Shown here one piece after another: positions 1-8,084 of a stretch of 64,000 bases of DNA. Within the stretch, counting starts at the first letter, position 1, and each line of letters starts with the position of its first letter. The notes beneath the pieces are model-generated. The model saw only the letters and a program-made list of their open reading frames with translations, ran no database searches and was not told where the DNA came from. The DNA is taken from assembly GCF_049446075.1 (NCBI RefSeq), contig NZ_JBMSEB010000001.1, positions 1,302,001 through 1,366,000 on the forward strand, given 5' to 3'. The position numbers and the translations under genes were made by a program. The stretch is from Humibacter sp049446075. Its GTDB lineage: Bacteria; Actinomycetota; Actinomycetes; Actinomycetales; Microbacteriaceae.

Positions 1-498
1 CCCCGTCACCGTCGCCCAGAAGATGCGAGAGCCGCTGATGCGATCGAGATCGAGGTCTTTCGCCGTGATCGTGAGGTCTGGCGCGATGGGTTCCCGGTAG
101 AAGTAGAGGGGAAAGTCGTCAGGCGGAAAGATCTCGCAGAAGGTGACGGGCGTGTTCAGGCCGGGCACCGTCTTGACGAACCTGTCGTCGACGCCGAGAC
201 GGCGCAGTTCGAGGTGCGCGTAGCGGCCGAACGGGTCTTCTCCCGTGCCGGTGATCACGGCGCTGCGCAGGCCATGCCTGGCGGCCGCGATGGCGACGTT
301 GGTCGCGCTGCCGCCGAGGTACTTGCCGAACGTCTGCACCTCTTCGAGGCCCACGCCGTCTTGCAGCGGGTAGATGTCGACACCTATGCGGCCCATCGTG
401 ATGAGGTCGAACGGCCCGCTTGCGGATGCCTGCACCGGCTCCTCGGCGGCGGCTTGCCCAGGCTGCTGCGGCTGGTGCGCCATGCCCGTTTCCGTCAT
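1..498 (-). CDS. iolC: 5-dehydro-2-deoxygluconokinase IolC (PfkB family), 3' end beyond the window
   Basis: Inositol catabolism kinase that phosphorylates 5-dehydro-2-deoxy-D-gluconate in the cytosol; 166 N-terminal codons are visible and the frame runs off the left edge. After a roughly 26-residue low-complexity Gln/Ala leader comes the family-typical start DLITMGRIGVDIYPLQ, then KYLGGSATNVAIAAARHG (PfkB signature 1 region) and PVTFCEIFPPDDFPLYFYR, which is characteristic of IolC rather than of ribokinase or KDG kinase. The ATG at 498 is preceded by GAGGGAG. An internal ATG at 483 is an alternative start. It reads in the same direction as the RidA/deacylase genes but is 181 bp from them, so it probably heads a separate iol transcript. 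The catalytic GAGD region lies outside the window, so activity cannot be judged. Confidence 0.9.
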   Translation of the reverse strand, partial: MTETGMAHQPQQPGQAAAEEPVQASASGPFDLITMGRIGVDIYPLQDGVGLEEVQTFGKYLGGSATNVAIAAARHGLRSAVITGTGEDPFGRYAHLELRRLGVDDRFVKTVPGLNTPVTFCEIFPPDDFPLYFYREPIAPDLTITAKDLDLDRISGSRIFWATVTG

Positions 499-679
499 GC
501 CTCGGCCACTCCCTCGTCGACTCGGTGTACGCGGCGCGAGGCGTGGAACGGCCTCCTGCTGCTGCGTGCGATGACCGCCACGCTACCACACTTTGTTCTG
601 TCAAACTAACATGCGGCGTCGCGACCGATCGCAACCCTCGCCGACTCCGTCACCCCACCCGATGGGGTTCCGGCGGCCC

Positions 680-1060
680 TCACGGAGCGGGAAGCGCGGC
701 CACGACATCGATCTCCACCAGAATGTTTGCCAGCTGCGACCCAACCGTCGTGCGCACCGGATAGGGCGCGGTGAAGAACTCCTGATACGCCGAGTTGAAC
801 TCGGCGAAGTCCGCCAAGTCCGCAAGGTGCACCGTGGTCTTCACGCAGTCGTCCAGGGTGAGGCCTCGCTCGGCCAGCACGGCACCGACATTGCGCAGCA
901 CCTGACGGGTCTGCTCGGCAACCCCGTCTGGCACGGTGCCGGTCGCGGGGTCCTGGGGGCCGAAACCTGCCGTGTAGAAGAATCCGTTCGCCACGACGCC
1001 CTGGCTGTACGGCCCGGCCGGTTGCGGCGCACGTGAGGTGTGGACGGCGGACTTCGTCAT
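680..1060 (-). CDS. RidA/YjgF-family enamine/imine deaminase
   Basis: 126-residue RidA-family protein, the normal length of the family. Members hydrolyse reactive enamine/imine intermediates released by PLP-dependent dehydratases, giving a 2-keto acid and ammonia. The sequence has the N-terminal PAGPYSQGV stretch, YPVRTTVGSQL with Arg103 in the position of the catalytic arginine, and Glu117 in ILVEIDVVA. The ATG at 1060 follows GAAGGG. It is the last gene of a leftward cluster whose first gene is a PLP deaminase (3536-4855). In that context its likely job is to speed release of product from that deaminase or protect against its enamine product. Family membership is secure; the exact substrate is inferred. 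Confidence 0.93.
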   Translation of the reverse strand: MTKSAVHTSRAPQPAGPYSQGVVANGFFYTAGFGPQDPATGTVPDGVAEQTRQVLRNVGAVLAERGLTLDDCVKTTVHLADLADFAEFNSAYQEFFTAPYPVRTTVGSQLANILVEIDVVAALPAP

Positions 1061-1144
1061 GGTTGTTTTCCCTTCATCGATGGTCTGTCTGCGGCTGCTC
1101 TGTCGTCGGCAGCCGGTCGTTTTCCGCCGAGTGCCAACCGGCGG

Positions 1145-1876
1145 TCACCCGAGCTCGCGGGAGATGCGCTGGGCCGCCTCCTGCAGCAGCGGCAGCCTTG
1201 TTTCGAGCTGGTCGAGGTCGTGCACGACCCGGAGCGCGGTGAGCGAGAGGGCGCCGACCACCCCGGCGGAACTGGTGATGGGTACCGCGACACAGTTGAC
1301 GACGTCTTCGAACTCGCCGTCGTCGGCCGCCCACCCACGTTGCGCCACCTTCGCGAGTTCGACATCCAGCCTGTCACGTGTGGTGATGGTCCGATCCGTG
1401 TAGCGGCGCCAGTCGACCCCGCGGAGCACGTCGTCACGCCGGGTCTCGGGAAGCACCGCGAGGATCGCCTTGCCGAGCGCGCTGCACTGCGGCCGCACGG
1501 GCGAACCCACGCGGGAGTACAGGCGCACCCGGCCCGCATCCTCGACCTTGTCCACATAGACGATCTCGTCTTCCACGAGAGCCGCCACGTGCACCGTGTT
1601 TCCGACGAACCTGTGCAGCCTCCGCACGGCGGTGTAAGCGGCCTCACGCAGGTCGAGGCTCTCGAGCGACGCCGCACCGAGCACAGCGAGGCGGAAGGCA
1701 GGCGCATACGTGCCGTCCTTCCTCCTGCGAGCGAAACCGACCTCTTCGAGTGTCTGCAGCTCCCGGAACATCGTGCTGCGGTGAAGGCCGAACTCCTCGG
1801 CAAGCTGGGCGACCGACTTCGGCTGGGCGGCGATCGAGTCGAGGATGCCTGCCGCACGCTTCACGCTCTGAGACAT
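1145..1876 (-). CDS. IclR-family transcriptional regulator
   Basis: 243-residue IclR regulator. The N-terminal winged helix covers about residues 5-65 (SVKRAAGILDSIAAQPKSVA then LAEEFGLHRSTMFRELQTLE). The effector-binding domain follows from about residue 80, with GLHRF-like, SALGKAILA and the C-terminal GALSLTALR motifs. The start ATG at 1876 was chosen over longer upstream frames because GGGGTGAC lies just before it and it begins 4 bp after the deacylase stop, so translation is probably coupled. IclR proteins of catabolic clusters usually sense the pathway substrate or a keto-acid intermediate. The likely targets are the inverted repeats between the divergent deaminase and kinase genes (4906-4940). 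The effector is unknown. Confidence 0.93.
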   Translation of the reverse strand: MSQSVKRAAGILDSIAAQPKSVAQLAEEFGLHRSTMFRELQTLEEVGFARRRKDGTYAPAFRLAVLGAASLESLDLREAAYTAVRRLHRFVGNTVHVAALVEDEIVYVDKVEDAGRVRLYSRVGSPVRPQCSALGKAILAVLPETRRDDVLRGVDWRRYTDRTITTRDRLDVELAKVAQRGWAADDGEFEDVVNCVAVPITSSAGVVGALSLTALRVVHDLDQLETRLPLLQEAAQRISRELG

Positions 1877-1880
1877 GCCG

Positions 1881-3497
1881 TCACCCCTTGCCCTCGCGAA
1901 CCGGTCCGGCCGCACGTCGCAGCCCGCGGCCGGGGCGGGCATCCACCAGTTCCCCACCGGAGAGCACCTGCGTGCCTCCCACGACCACGTCGTCGATGCC
2001 GATCGCCTCGCCCAGCGGCTCGTCATAGCTGGCGGTGTCGGCAACCGCGTGCGGATCCACGACGATGAGGTCGGCGACCGCGCCGAGCGAGATGCGGCCA
2101 CGAGCACCGAGCCCGAACCGTTCCGCCGATGTCCTCGAGAGGTGGCGAACGGCGTCCGCCCACGACCACGTGCCGGTCGCACGAACGTACTCGCGCAGGT
2201 AGCGAGCGAAGGTGCCCCTGCCGCGCGGATGAGGATGCGCGCCGATGAAGATGCCGTCGGAGCCGGCGACGTGCCGCGGATGCGAGAAGATCCGGGCGAG
2301 CTCGCTCACCGGCCGCGCATGACGTACCGACATGACCGCGTTGACCCGCAAGCCGGATGCCCGCAGCAGGTCGAGCGCGAAATCGATCGGATCCTCCCCC
2401 GCCCGCCTTGCGGCCTCCTCGATGGTCAACCCGTGCGCCCAGGCGAAAGACGCGGCATCGATGTGGGCAAGCGTGATCATGGCGGGCCACCCGGGTCCGA
2501 GGCTGGGGTTCTGCGTCACCAGCGGGAACCATTCCCGACGAAGCCGATCGCGCTCGGCTTCGTCTTCGAGAGCGCGCACGGCCTCCGCGACGGGGCGGAC
2601 CGAGAGCTCTGGCGGCAGCAAGGGCATGCCCAGCAGCGTGCACGCCCTGACGTACGGGTAGGCGTCGAATGTGACGTCGACACCGAGGCGCGCCAGAACG
2701 TCGAGCTGGCCCAGAACGATGTCCGCGTCGGCATGGAAGTGCGATACGTGCACCGCAAGCTCGGCGCCGGTCCGCTCACGCACCAGTCCGGCGATGCTGG
2801 CGATCTCCTGGATGCCCGCCGCTGCGTTCGCCTCATACCCTCCGCGCATATGGCTGACGTAAACGCCGCCAGCTCGAGCGACAGGCTCGCAGAGCGCTGC
2901 GATCTCCCCCGTGGATTGAAATGCCCCGGGAACGTAGTCGAGTCCGGTGGAGAGTCCGACCGCTCCCTCCCGCATGCCCTGCTCCACGAGAGCAGACATG
3001 GCGATCACCTGGTCGGAATCCGCTTCCTCGCGCGAGCGACCGCACACCAGCTGCCGAACCGTGCCCGCCGGAACGAGATAGGCGGCATTCAGCCGGGATG
3101 CGCCGTCCACACTCGCGAGATAGCCCGCGACTCCTCCGCCGCGATACGCCTCATACGGCCCGTTGATGGCGGCGAAGTACTCGCTGGCGTAAGCGCCGTC
3201 GCCTGGGGCGTACGACACCCCGTCCTGCCCGGCGATCACGGTCGTGACGCCCTGGCGGAGCAGGGCACGCTGCACCCCGTCATCGGACATCAGGCCGTCT
3301 GCGTGGGAGTGCGCGTCGACGAAGCCGGGAAGCACAAGGCGGTCGCCGCAGTCGACGAGGTGGTCGCCGTCTTCCGCTGCCACCTCTCCGAGGGCGACGA
3401 TGACGCCGCCCGCGACCGCGATATCCGCGCGCCGCAGGTCCTCCTGATCGACGATCGTGCCGCCGCGCAGCACGAGGCGGCCCTCACGCCGGTTCAT
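1881..3497 (-). CDS. N-acyl-D-amino-acid deacylase-like amidohydrolase (candidate N-acetyl-D-glucosaminate deacetylase)
   Basis: 538-residue amidohydrolase-superfamily enzyme of the D-aminoacylase type. Visible metal-site elements are HSH at 63-65, SHMR at 215-218, HVSH at 250-253 and the late Asp in AGSDG (Asp414), followed by the family-typical HPHPRGRGTFARYLREY. In classical D-aminoacylase the metal-binding Cys sits in a GNCG motif; here the equivalent stretch is GQDG (90-93), so the cysteine is absent. That suggests a different metal arrangement or substrate. The ATG at 3497 follows GGAAGGACCAG. It lies 38 bp after the PLP deaminase and 4 bp before IclR. Family knowledge gives removal of an N-acyl group from a D-amino acid. 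From the neighbouring kinase and KDPG aldolase I infer N-acetyl-D-glucosaminate as a plausible substrate. Confidence 0.88.
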   Translation of the reverse strand: MNRREGRLVLRGGTIVDQEDLRRADIAVAGGVIVALGEVAAEDGDHLVDCGDRLVLPGFVDAHSHADGLMSDDGVQRALLRQGVTTVIAGQDGVSYAPGDGAYASEYFAAINGPYEAYRGGGVAGYLASVDGASRLNAAYLVPAGTVRQLVCGRSREEADSDQVIAMSALVEQGMREGAVGLSTGLDYVPGAFQSTGEIAALCEPVARAGGVYVSHMRGGYEANAAAGIQEIASIAGLVRERTGAELAVHVSHFHADADIVLGQLDVLARLGVDVTFDAYPYVRACTLLGMPLLPPELSVRPVAEAVRALEDEAERDRLRREWFPLVTQNPSLGPGWPAMITLAHIDAASFAWAHGLTIEEAARRAGEDPIDFALDLLRASGLRVNAVMSVRHARPVSELARIFSHPRHVAGSDGIFIGAHPHPRGRGTFARYLREYVRATGTWSWADAVRHLSRTSAERFGLGARGRISLGAVADLIVVDPHAVADTASYDEPLGEAIGIDDVVVGGTQVLSGGELVDARPGRGLRRAAGPVREGKG

Positions 3498-3535
3498 CTG
3501 GTCCTTCCGTTCGCTGCCACACGTTTACGCGTCAC

Positions 3536-4855
3536 TCAGAAGTACGTACGCACCAGTTCGACGACACGATGCGACTCCCACGAGTCGACTACGGGAATCA
3601 CCCGCCACTTGTCGAAGGCCGTGCACGGGTGCGACAGCCCGAGCTGCACGACGGAGCCCACCGGCAGCGAGCCGCCCGGCACCGCTTCACCCGGTCGCAG
3701 ATAACTGTGCTGATCGTTCATGGCCGAGATCGCGGAGCCATCAAGGGGCGACCACGATTCCCCCAGCTCGGTCGCCCACCCCCTGGGCACAGGCAACCCT
3801 TCATCGAAGGGGAAGTCGCGCTTGCCGCCGTCGAGCAGCGCCAGGCCGGTTTCCGGATGAGAGACCACGCGCGCGATCCCGCGCATGGCGGGCAGGAACC
3901 TCGGTCCGTCGGCGCTGGTCCCGGCCTCGTCGAACGGCGAGATCCGCCGGTAGAAGCCGTCGTCGTGCACGATGTACGCGCCCGAGCGCAGCACGAACCT
4001 GGTGCGGCCACCGCCACGGCGGGCTGTCGCGTCCACGCCTGCACCCGCAGCCCCGTACACCTCCGCCACCACGTCGAAGTAGGCGCTCCCTCCCGCCGTC
4101 ACCACGATGTTCCCGTCGTCGTACAGCGCGTGGATGCCCAGATGCAGCTCGACCTGCCGCTCGAGGTAGTCGCGCACGGCACGAAGTCCGGCTTCCGAGC
4201 GATCGTGGGCGAGGCTGCCCTCGTATCCCGCCACACCCGCGAGCCGGAGAACGGCCGAGGATGCCACGCGCTCGGCCACTCGCGTCGCCTCGGCCACGCT
4301 GCGGGCGCCGGTACGACCGCCCGGTGCGCCGAGTTCGACGCACACGTCCACCGGACGTGGCAGCGCCGCATGGCTCAGCGTCTCTTCCATCGCCTCGATC
4401 GTCTGCACAGAGTCCACCCAGCACAGGAAGCGCACGTCGGGATCCGCCAGCTCACGGGCGAGGTACCGCAGCGACCGGTCGTCCACCACCGCGTTCGCGA
4501 GCATGATGGAGCGCAGTCCGAAGCTGCGCGCGGTGCGCACCTGCCCCATGGTGGCCAGGGTGATGCCGGCGCATCCGGCGTCCAACTGGCGCTGCCACAA
4601 GGCGGGCGCCATCGTGGTCTTGCCGTGCGGCATGAGCTCCAGGCCGCGAGCGTCGCACCAGGCGGCCATGGTGTCGATGTTGTGCCGCATCGCCGCGTCG
4701 TCCAGCACGAGCAGCGGCGTCCAGAACTCGGAGAGCCGGGGCTGCGTCGCGAGGAAGTCGGCGGCGGTCATCCCTCCCGCGCGCGCCGGGAGGCCCTTGT
4801 CCCGTGCGGTGAGGAGCTCGGACGACGCGGCCGGTGTGGACAGCTTTTCAGTCAT
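3536..4855 (-). CDS. fold-III PLP amino acid deaminase (DSD1/D-threonine aldolase-like)
   Basis: 439-residue PLP enzyme with an alanine-racemase-type N-terminal barrel and a D-serine-dehydratase-like C-terminal domain. The Schiff-base lysine is Lys79 in LMPHGKTTMAP. The C-terminal LSHPCTAFDKW (His409, Cys411) corresponds to the zinc ligands of eukaryotic-type D-serine dehydratase. Relatives deaminate D-serine, D-threonine, 3-hydroxyaspartate or D-glucosaminate. It is the first gene of the leftward operon (ATG 4855, GGAG 8 nt upstream), diverging from the sugar kinase across a 106-bp regulatory region. With a deacylase and RidA downstream and a KDG kinase plus KDPG aldolase opposite, dehydration and deamination of D-glucosaminate to 2-keto-3-deoxygluconate is the most coherent role. 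That substrate is inference. Confidence 0.87.
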   Translation of the reverse strand: MTEKLSTPAASSELLTARDKGLPARAGGMTAADFLATQPRLSEFWTPLLVLDDAAMRHNIDTMAAWCDARGLELMPHGKTTMAPALWQRQLDAGCAGITLATMGQVRTARSFGLRSIMLANAVVDDRSLRYLARELADPDVRFLCWVDSVQTIEAMEETLSHAALPRPVDVCVELGAPGGRTGARSVAEATRVAERVASSAVLRLAGVAGYEGSLAHDRSEAGLRAVRDYLERQVELHLGIHALYDDGNIVVTAGGSAYFDVVAEVYGAAGAGVDATARRGGGRTRFVLRSGAYIVHDDGFYRRISPFDEAGTSADGPRFLPAMRGIARVVSHPETGLALLDGGKRDFPFDEGLPVPRGWATELGESWSPLDGSAISAMNDQHSYLRPGEAVPGGSLPVGSVVQLGLSHPCTAFDKWRVIPVVDSWESHRVVELVRTYF

Positions 4856-4905
4856 CTGTGTCGCTCCGTTCTCGAGCGCGTCCAGGTCGCAACGTCGAGG
4901 TAGCT

Positions 4906-4940
4906 GTGCAAATAGTACAACCGACGTTGCACGATGTGCA
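4906..4940. promoter_or_regulatory. inverted-repeat operator region between divergent deaminase and kinase genes
   Basis: Two overlapping palindromes are visible in the 106-bp divergent gap: GTGCAA (4906-4911) paired with TTGCAC (4927-4932), and TGCAC-GAT-GTGCA (4928-4940). Their position between the two transcription units of one pathway suits binding by the cluster IclR regulator. No binding data; inference from symmetry and location. Confidence 0.5.
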
Positions 4941-4961
4941 GCAGGTGATCACACTGCTGTC

Positions 4962-5915
4962 ATGAGTTCTGCAACGCCCGAGCCTGCCGGTGACGCCCCC
5001 GTGCCTCGCCTTCTGACGGTGGGCGAGACGATGGTGATGATCACGCCGGGCAATGGCGAATCGCTGGCCACGGCCGAGGATCTGCGCCTGCACATCGGCG
5101 GTGCGGAGTCGAACGTGGCCACGCACGCCGCCGCCCTGGGCCTCAGCAGCGCCTGGGTCAGCGCGGTCGGCGACGACGTGCTCGGCCGCCGCGTGCGGCG
5201 TGAGGTGGAACGGCGCGGCGTGGACGTGCAGTGGGTCACCGTCGACCCACACGCTCCCACAGGTGTGTACTTCAAGGATCCGGGCAACGGGGTGCTCTAC
5301 TACCGCAGCGGGTCCGCGGCGTCGTGCATGGATGCCGCCTCGATCGCATCCGTGCCGTTGGAGAAGGCGGAGGCCGTGCATGTCTCCGGCATCACACCCG
5401 CCCTGTCGCCCAGTTGTGCCGAGCTCATGGATGCCGTCTTCGATCGTGTCTCGTCCAGCGACGCGATCTTGAGCTTCGACGTCAATCATCGGGCGCCGCT
5501 GTGGAAGTCCGACCCCGCAGCTCCCGCGCTCCTCGCCCTGGCCCAGCGTGCCGACCTCGTCTTCGTCGGACTCGACGAGGCCGAATCGCTCTGGGGATGC
5601 CTGACCGCGGCCGAGGTGCGCATGCTGCTTCCCGAGCCGCACCGCCTCGTGATCAAGGACGGCGCCATCGGCGCCACGGAATTCGAGCGCACGGACTTCG
5701 AGCGCAGCGGGCACGGCGAAGACCGCGTGACCTTCGTTCCGGCGATCCCGACGCAGGTCGTCGAGCCCGTCGGGGCTGGCGACGCCTTCGCCGCGGGGTA
5801 CCTTTCGGCCCTTCTGAACGGCGCCGACTCCGCGGCACGCCTCCGCGCCGGTCACGAGCGCGCGCACCTCGTGCTGCTCTCCCCCAGCGACTTCGTTCTC
5901 GAAACCCCACGATGA
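4962..5915 (+). CDS. PfkB-family sugar kinase, probable 2-keto-3-deoxygluconate kinase
   Basis: 317-residue ribokinase-fold kinase. The N-terminal RLLTVGETMVMITP and HIGGAESNVATHAAALG form the substrate-side sheet and PfkB signature 1. SFDVNHRAPLW is typical of KDG kinases. VEPVGAGDAFAAGY carries the catalytic Asp274 and anion hole. The start at ATG 4962 fits the normal N-terminus; upstream in-frame sequence is antisense to the deaminase and not protein-like. The gene ends 7-16 bp before the KDPG aldolase, so KDG -> KDPG -> pyruvate + G3P is encoded as a pair. KDG specificity is inferred from the aldolase partner and the SFDVNHR motif. Confidence 0.85.
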   Translation: MSSATPEPAGDAPVPRLLTVGETMVMITPGNGESLATAEDLRLHIGGAESNVATHAAALGLSSAWVSAVGDDVLGRRVRREVERRGVDVQWVTVDPHAPTGVYFKDPGNGVLYYRSGSAASCMDAASIASVPLEKAEAVHVSGITPALSPSCAELMDAVFDRVSSSDAILSFDVNHRAPLWKSDPAAPALLALAQRADLVFVGLDEAESLWGCLTAAEVRMLLPEPHRLVIKDGAIGATEFERTDFERSGHGEDRVTFVPAIPTQVVEPVGAGDAFAAGYLSALLNGADSAARLRAGHERAHLVLLSPSDFVLETPR

Positions 5916-5931
5916 AAGGCCGGTGCGCATC

Positions 5932-6540
5932 ATGACCGACAACTCCGCCTTCGGCGATCTCTTCCACGACGTACCGCTCATGGCCATCCTCCGCGGCATG
6001 GGGGTGGAGCGGAGCCTCAGCGTCGCCACGACCGCATGGGACCTCGGCATCGAAGTCGTCGAGGTTCCCGTGCAGACGCCGACCGACGTCGAGGCGCTGC
6101 GCGCGGTCGCCGACGCCGCACGCTCGCGCGGGCTTCGCGTCGGTGCAGGCACCGTGGTCACTCCGCAGCACGTGCAGCAGGCCAAGGATGCCGGTGCAGA
6201 CTTCACGGTGAGCCCCGGCTTCGACGCCGAGATCGTCCGTGCCTCGCACTCGGCGGGGATGCCATCGCTTCCGGGCGTGGCCACGGCGACGGAGGTGCAG
6301 CTCGCGTTGAAAGAAGGGCTGACCTGGCTCAAGGCCTTTCCCGCATCCTTGCTCGGCACGTCATGGTTCGGCGCCATGCGCGGTCCCTTCCCGCAGGCCA
6401 CTTTCGTGGCAACGGGCGGCATGGATGCCTCCACCACACCCTCCTTTCTGTCCGCCGGTGTGCGCGTGGTCGCCGTCGGCTCCGCGCTCGAAGATCCGGA
6501 GCAACTGCCTGCCCTCGCCCGCCTGGTGAACGAGCGCTGA
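5932..6540 (+). CDS. eda: KDPG/KHG aldolase
   Basis: 202-residue class I aldolase that splits 2-keto-3-deoxy-6-phosphogluconate (or 4-hydroxy-2-oxoglutarate) into pyruvate and an aldehyde. The barrel carries Glu44 in EVVEVPVQTP, GAGTVVTPQHVQ, SPGFDAEIV and the Schiff-base Lys134 in WLKAFPASLLG; these match E. coli Eda Glu45 and Lys133 in spacing. I chose ATG 5932; a GTG at 5923 in the same frame is possible but lies only 3 nt from AAAGG. It follows the kinase in one operon and ends inside a bidirectional terminator. It shows no sign of damage. Family is secure; the biological substrate depends on the kinase. Confidence 0.92.
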   Translation: MTDNSAFGDLFHDVPLMAILRGMGVERSLSVATTAWDLGIEVVEVPVQTPTDVEALRAVADAARSRGLRVGAGTVVTPQHVQQAKDAGADFTVSPGFDAEIVRASHSAGMPSLPGVATATEVQLALKEGLTWLKAFPASLLGTSWFGAMRGPFPQATFVATGGMDASTTPSFLSAGVRVVAVGSALEDPEQLPALARLVNER

Positions 6541-6589
6541 CACGAAGAACGGGGCCGAGGCTCACGCCCCGGCCCCGGTCTTCGTGTCA
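6538..6589. terminator. bidirectional terminator between convergent aldolase and transporter
   Basis: Near-perfect 20-bp inverted repeat (arms 6538-6557 and 6570-6589, one mismatch) with a 12-nt loop. It contains the stop codons of both convergent genes. There is no long T-run, but position and stem strength fit a shared terminator. Confidence 0.75.
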
Positions 6590-7960
6590 GTTCGCGGGGA
6601 CGCTCGCGGCCGTTCCTGTGCTGGTCGCGCTGGCATCCTGCACACCGGCGAGTCTGTGCAGCCGCTCGCCGTCCTTGCTGATCGACGCCGTGGCCGTAGC
6701 GATGGCACCGATCGCGCAGATGACCGCCGAGTACACCACGACGGGCCAGATCTGTCCGTTCGCGGCGGCGACCAGCGCCGTGCAGATGAACGGCGCGAGT
6801 CCGCCGCCGAGCGTGTTGGAGAGCTGGTAGCCGATGTTCACGCCCGTGGTGCGTGCCTCCGGGTCGAACATCTCCACGAGCATGGTCTGCAGGGTGCCTT
6901 GCATGGCCACACCGGGGATGACGAAGCCCACGACCATGCCGAGCCAGATGAGCCAGAGATTGCTGGTGCCGAAAAGCAGGAACGCGGGCCAGACGAGGAG
7001 CGCGAAGCCGATGCATCCCGCGATGTAGACGGTGCGCCGACCGATGCGGTCCGACAGAGCGCCGTATGCGGGCGCCACGAAGATCTGCAGCACGCCGACG
7101 ATCATCGTTCCGGCGAAGCCCTCCCAGGCCGGGATGTTCTTGGAGTTCACCAGGTAGGCGATGCCGAAGGTGAGCACGACGTAGCCGGCGATGGACTGCG
7201 GCAGGCCGATGAGGATGCCAAGGATGGCGTTCTTCGGGTGACGGAACGCCTCGACGAGCGGCCGGTTCTTCACCCCGGCCTGGGTCTGCACAGCGCGTGT
7301 CTCGACGAAGTCCGCCGATTCTTCCAGTTTGCGTCGCAGCAATATTGCGATGATCGCGAGCACGAAGCCGAGGAGGAACGGGATGCGCCATCCCCAGGTC
7401 ATGAACCACGATGCCGGCCCGAGACCCAGACCGGCCATGAGGCCGGCGGAGACGACGTTGGCGACACCGGCGCCTGTGATGAGGAACGCGCCATAGAGCC
7501 CGTGCTTGCCTGCGGGAGCGTGTTCGACCACCATGGTCGCCGCTCCACCCATCTCGCCGCCCACGAAGAACCCTTGGCACATGCGGAAGAACAGCAGAAG
7601 AATCGGTGCCGCGATGCCGATCGACTTCTCAGGAGGGATCAGGCCGATCGCTGCCGTCGCGATGCCCATGCCGATCACCGTGATCATCAGGGTCGTCTTT
7701 CGGCCCATCCGGTCGCCGATGAATCCGAAGACGAGACCGCCGACGGGACGCAGGAAAAAGCCGACGGCGAACGTGGCGAAGGATGCCAGCTGGGCGACCA
7801 CCTTGTCGTCCTGTGGGAAGAACACGGCCGGGAAGACGGCAGCCGATGCCAGCCCGTACAGGTAGTAGTCGTAGTACTCCATCAGCGTGCCGATGGAGCC
7901 GCCCGCGATCATCCGTTTCTGCTTCACGGAGAGACCGCCACCGTTGCGCGCCTGGGACAT
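6587..7960 (-). CDS. MHS-family (metabolite:H+ symporter) MFS transporter
   Basis: 457-residue, 12-helix major facilitator of the MHS group (KgtP/ShiA/ProP relatives). Hallmarks are TLMEYYDYYLYG in helix 1, the loop 2-3 motif FGFIGDRMGRKTTL, FFRMCQGFFVGGEMGGA and the repeated ALSDRIGRRTVY between helices 8 and 9. The start ATG 7960 is set by a consensus AAGGAGG 5 nt upstream. MHS carriers import carboxylates, sugar acids or betaines with protons. Convergent to the kinase/aldolase genes and sharing their terminator, it may import the aldonate substrate of that module. It is also divergent from the DauR-like regulator at 8085. Substrate not determinable from sequence. Confidence 0.88.
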   Translation of the reverse strand: MSQARNGGGLSVKQKRMIAGGSIGTLMEYYDYYLYGLASAAVFPAVFFPQDDKVVAQLASFATFAVGFFLRPVGGLVFGFIGDRMGRKTTLMITVIGMGIATAAIGLIPPEKSIGIAAPILLLFFRMCQGFFVGGEMGGAATMVVEHAPAGKHGLYGAFLITGAGVANVVSAGLMAGLGLGPASWFMTWGWRIPFLLGFVLAIIAILLRRKLEESADFVETRAVQTQAGVKNRPLVEAFRHPKNAILGILIGLPQSIAGYVVLTFGIAYLVNSKNIPAWEGFAGTMIVGVLQIFVAPAYGALSDRIGRRTVYIAGCIGFALLVWPAFLLFGTSNLWLIWLGMVVGFVIPGVAMQGTLQTMLVEMFDPEARTTGVNIGYQLSNTLGGGLAPFICTALVAAANGQIWPVVVYSAVICAIGAIATATASISKDGERLHRLAGVQDASATSTGTAASVPAN

Positions 7961-8024
7961 GAGAGCCTCCTTACTCCAAGCCCGATGTGAGCCGGAAGCC
8001 AAAGTAGCGCCGATTGAACACAAT

Positions 8025-8059
8025 GTCTAGCGACCGTACTTTTCGTTCGAATCGTCTAG
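8025..8059. promoter_or_regulatory. direct repeats between transporter and DauR-like regulator
   Basis: The hexamer GTCTAG occurs twice (8025-8030 and 8054-8059), 29 bp apart, in the A/T-richer divergent gap at 7961-8084. This gap must contain promoters for both flanking genes. The repeats are candidate binding sites for the regulator; no symmetry beyond that is evident. Confidence 0.3.
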
Positions 8060-8084
8060 TGTTGCGGTGAGACGAGAGGGCGCC

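Noticed and set aside
1040..2068. 342-codon open frame on the plus strand over the IclR gene
   Set aside because: Antisense artefact; the IclR protein has recognisable HTH and effector domains and a ribosome site, this frame has neither.
4848..7580. 910-codon open frame on the minus strand opposite the kinase, aldolase and transporter
   Set aside because: Arg/Ala/Gly-rich composition without any domain. It is the mirror of G/C-biased third positions of real plus-strand genes; the true coding frames carry clear motifs.
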